Assembly: GCA_030065095.1 (NCBI GenBank)
Contig: JASJDP010000045.1
Coordinates: forward strand, 1 to 34,161
DNA length: 34,161 nucleotides
Direction: 5' to 3'
From: Rhodobacter sp.
Lineage (GTDB): Bacteria > Pseudomonadota > Alphaproteobacteria > Rhodobacterales > Rhodobacteraceae
The notes under the pieces: generated by a model
Told to the model about the DNA's origin: nothing
Database searches by the model: none
What the model saw: only the letters and a program-made list of their open reading frames with translations
Translations under genes and position numbers: made by a program
Part shown: positions 34,108 to 34,161 of the stretch, one piece after another
Layout of the letters: every line of letters starts with the position of its first letter
Position numbering within the stretch: position 1 is the first letter of the stretch

Positions 34108-34161
34108 TGTCCCCTGAAAACTGTGCCGTTCGAAACTGGAATTTCGGGCTAGGTTGACCTT
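34108..34161 (+). mobile_element. Possible end of a second insertion sequence
   Basis: TGTCCCCTGAAAACTG starts at 34108 and shares the core CCCCTGAA with the IS3-like end at the left of the window. IS3 elements begin with TG and often have ends of this kind. Only 54 bases are visible and no transposase codons can be read, so this is a weak call. Confidence 0.25.

Noticed and set aside
33794-34117. Rightward 107-codon open frame containing the octamer repeat
   Set aside because: Half of it is the translated tandem repeat and the rest matches nothing known; no ribosome binding site is seen.

Overview
The window reads as a chromosomal segment of a marine-type alphaproteobacterium, most likely a member of the Rhodobacteraceae (Roseobacter group). 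The DNA is GC-rich with strong G/C preference at third codon positions. It carries a TctCBA tripartite tricarboxylate transporter, SuyAB-type sulfolactate lyase genes, several ABC uptake systems and LacI regulators, next to ordinary housekeeping genes (tdk, csaA, proC, a YbjN-like gene). This placement is inferred from gene content; no rRNA or tRNA gene was seen.

Layout. (1) 1-112: the end of an IS3-family insertion sequence whose transposase runs out of the window to the left. (2) 380-8191: a rightward, tightly spaced run of a flavin monooxygenase-like protein, two carboxymuconolactone-decarboxylase/AhpD-like proteins, an opine-dehydrogenase-family enzyme and a complete polyamine-type ABC importer (binding protein, two permeases, ATPase). 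Its substrate is unknown, but the set suggests import and oxidation of an amine or opine-like compound. (3) 8421-11555, leftward: an OmpR-type response regulator, a TctE-like histidine kinase and a periplasmic binding protein, overlapping one another, divergent from (4) tctC-tctB-tctA at 11731-14771. The shared intergenic region carries an 11-bp-spaced direct repeat that is almost a perfect Pho box, and a strong terminator lies between tctC and tctB. (5) 14918-20713: a LacI regulator divergent from an organosulfonate operon. The operon comprises an internally deleted relic of a histidinol-dehydrogenase-family gene (hpsN-like), an SDR (hpsO-like), a zinc alcohol dehydrogenase (hpsP-like), suyA, suyB and a comC-like sulfolactate dehydrogenase. 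(6) 21029-30503: a compatible-solute-type sugar module made of a GH13_18-type phosphorylase, a sugar-binding protein, a LacI regulator, two unusual permeases, a GH63-like glucosyl/mannosylglycerate hydrolase and a MalK/UgpC-type ATPase. (7) 30730-33651: core genes. (8) 34011-34074: eight perfect copies of an 8-bp tandem repeat, followed by a possible second insertion-sequence end.

How the parts may work together. Region 5 encodes conversion of sulfolactate to pyruvate and sulfite (SuyAB), with ComC linking sulfolactate to sulfopyruvate. The two alcohol dehydrogenases fit the 2,3-dihydroxypropanesulfonate (DHPS) epimerisation step, but the enzyme that would turn DHPS into sulfolactate survives only as an 84-codon relic. 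The TctCBA transporter next door is a reasonable candidate for sulfolactate uptake, because TTT transporters serve that role in other sulfolactate degraders. Region 6 looks built to import an alpha-glucoside of glycerate or a similar solute and to cleave it both by phosphorolysis and by hydrolysis.

The most unusual structures are the Ig/DUF11-like domain inserted in one permease, the four-helix N-terminal extension on its partner, the precise in-frame hpsN deletion that keeps the downstream start overlap, and the binding-protein gene translationally coupled to a two-component system.
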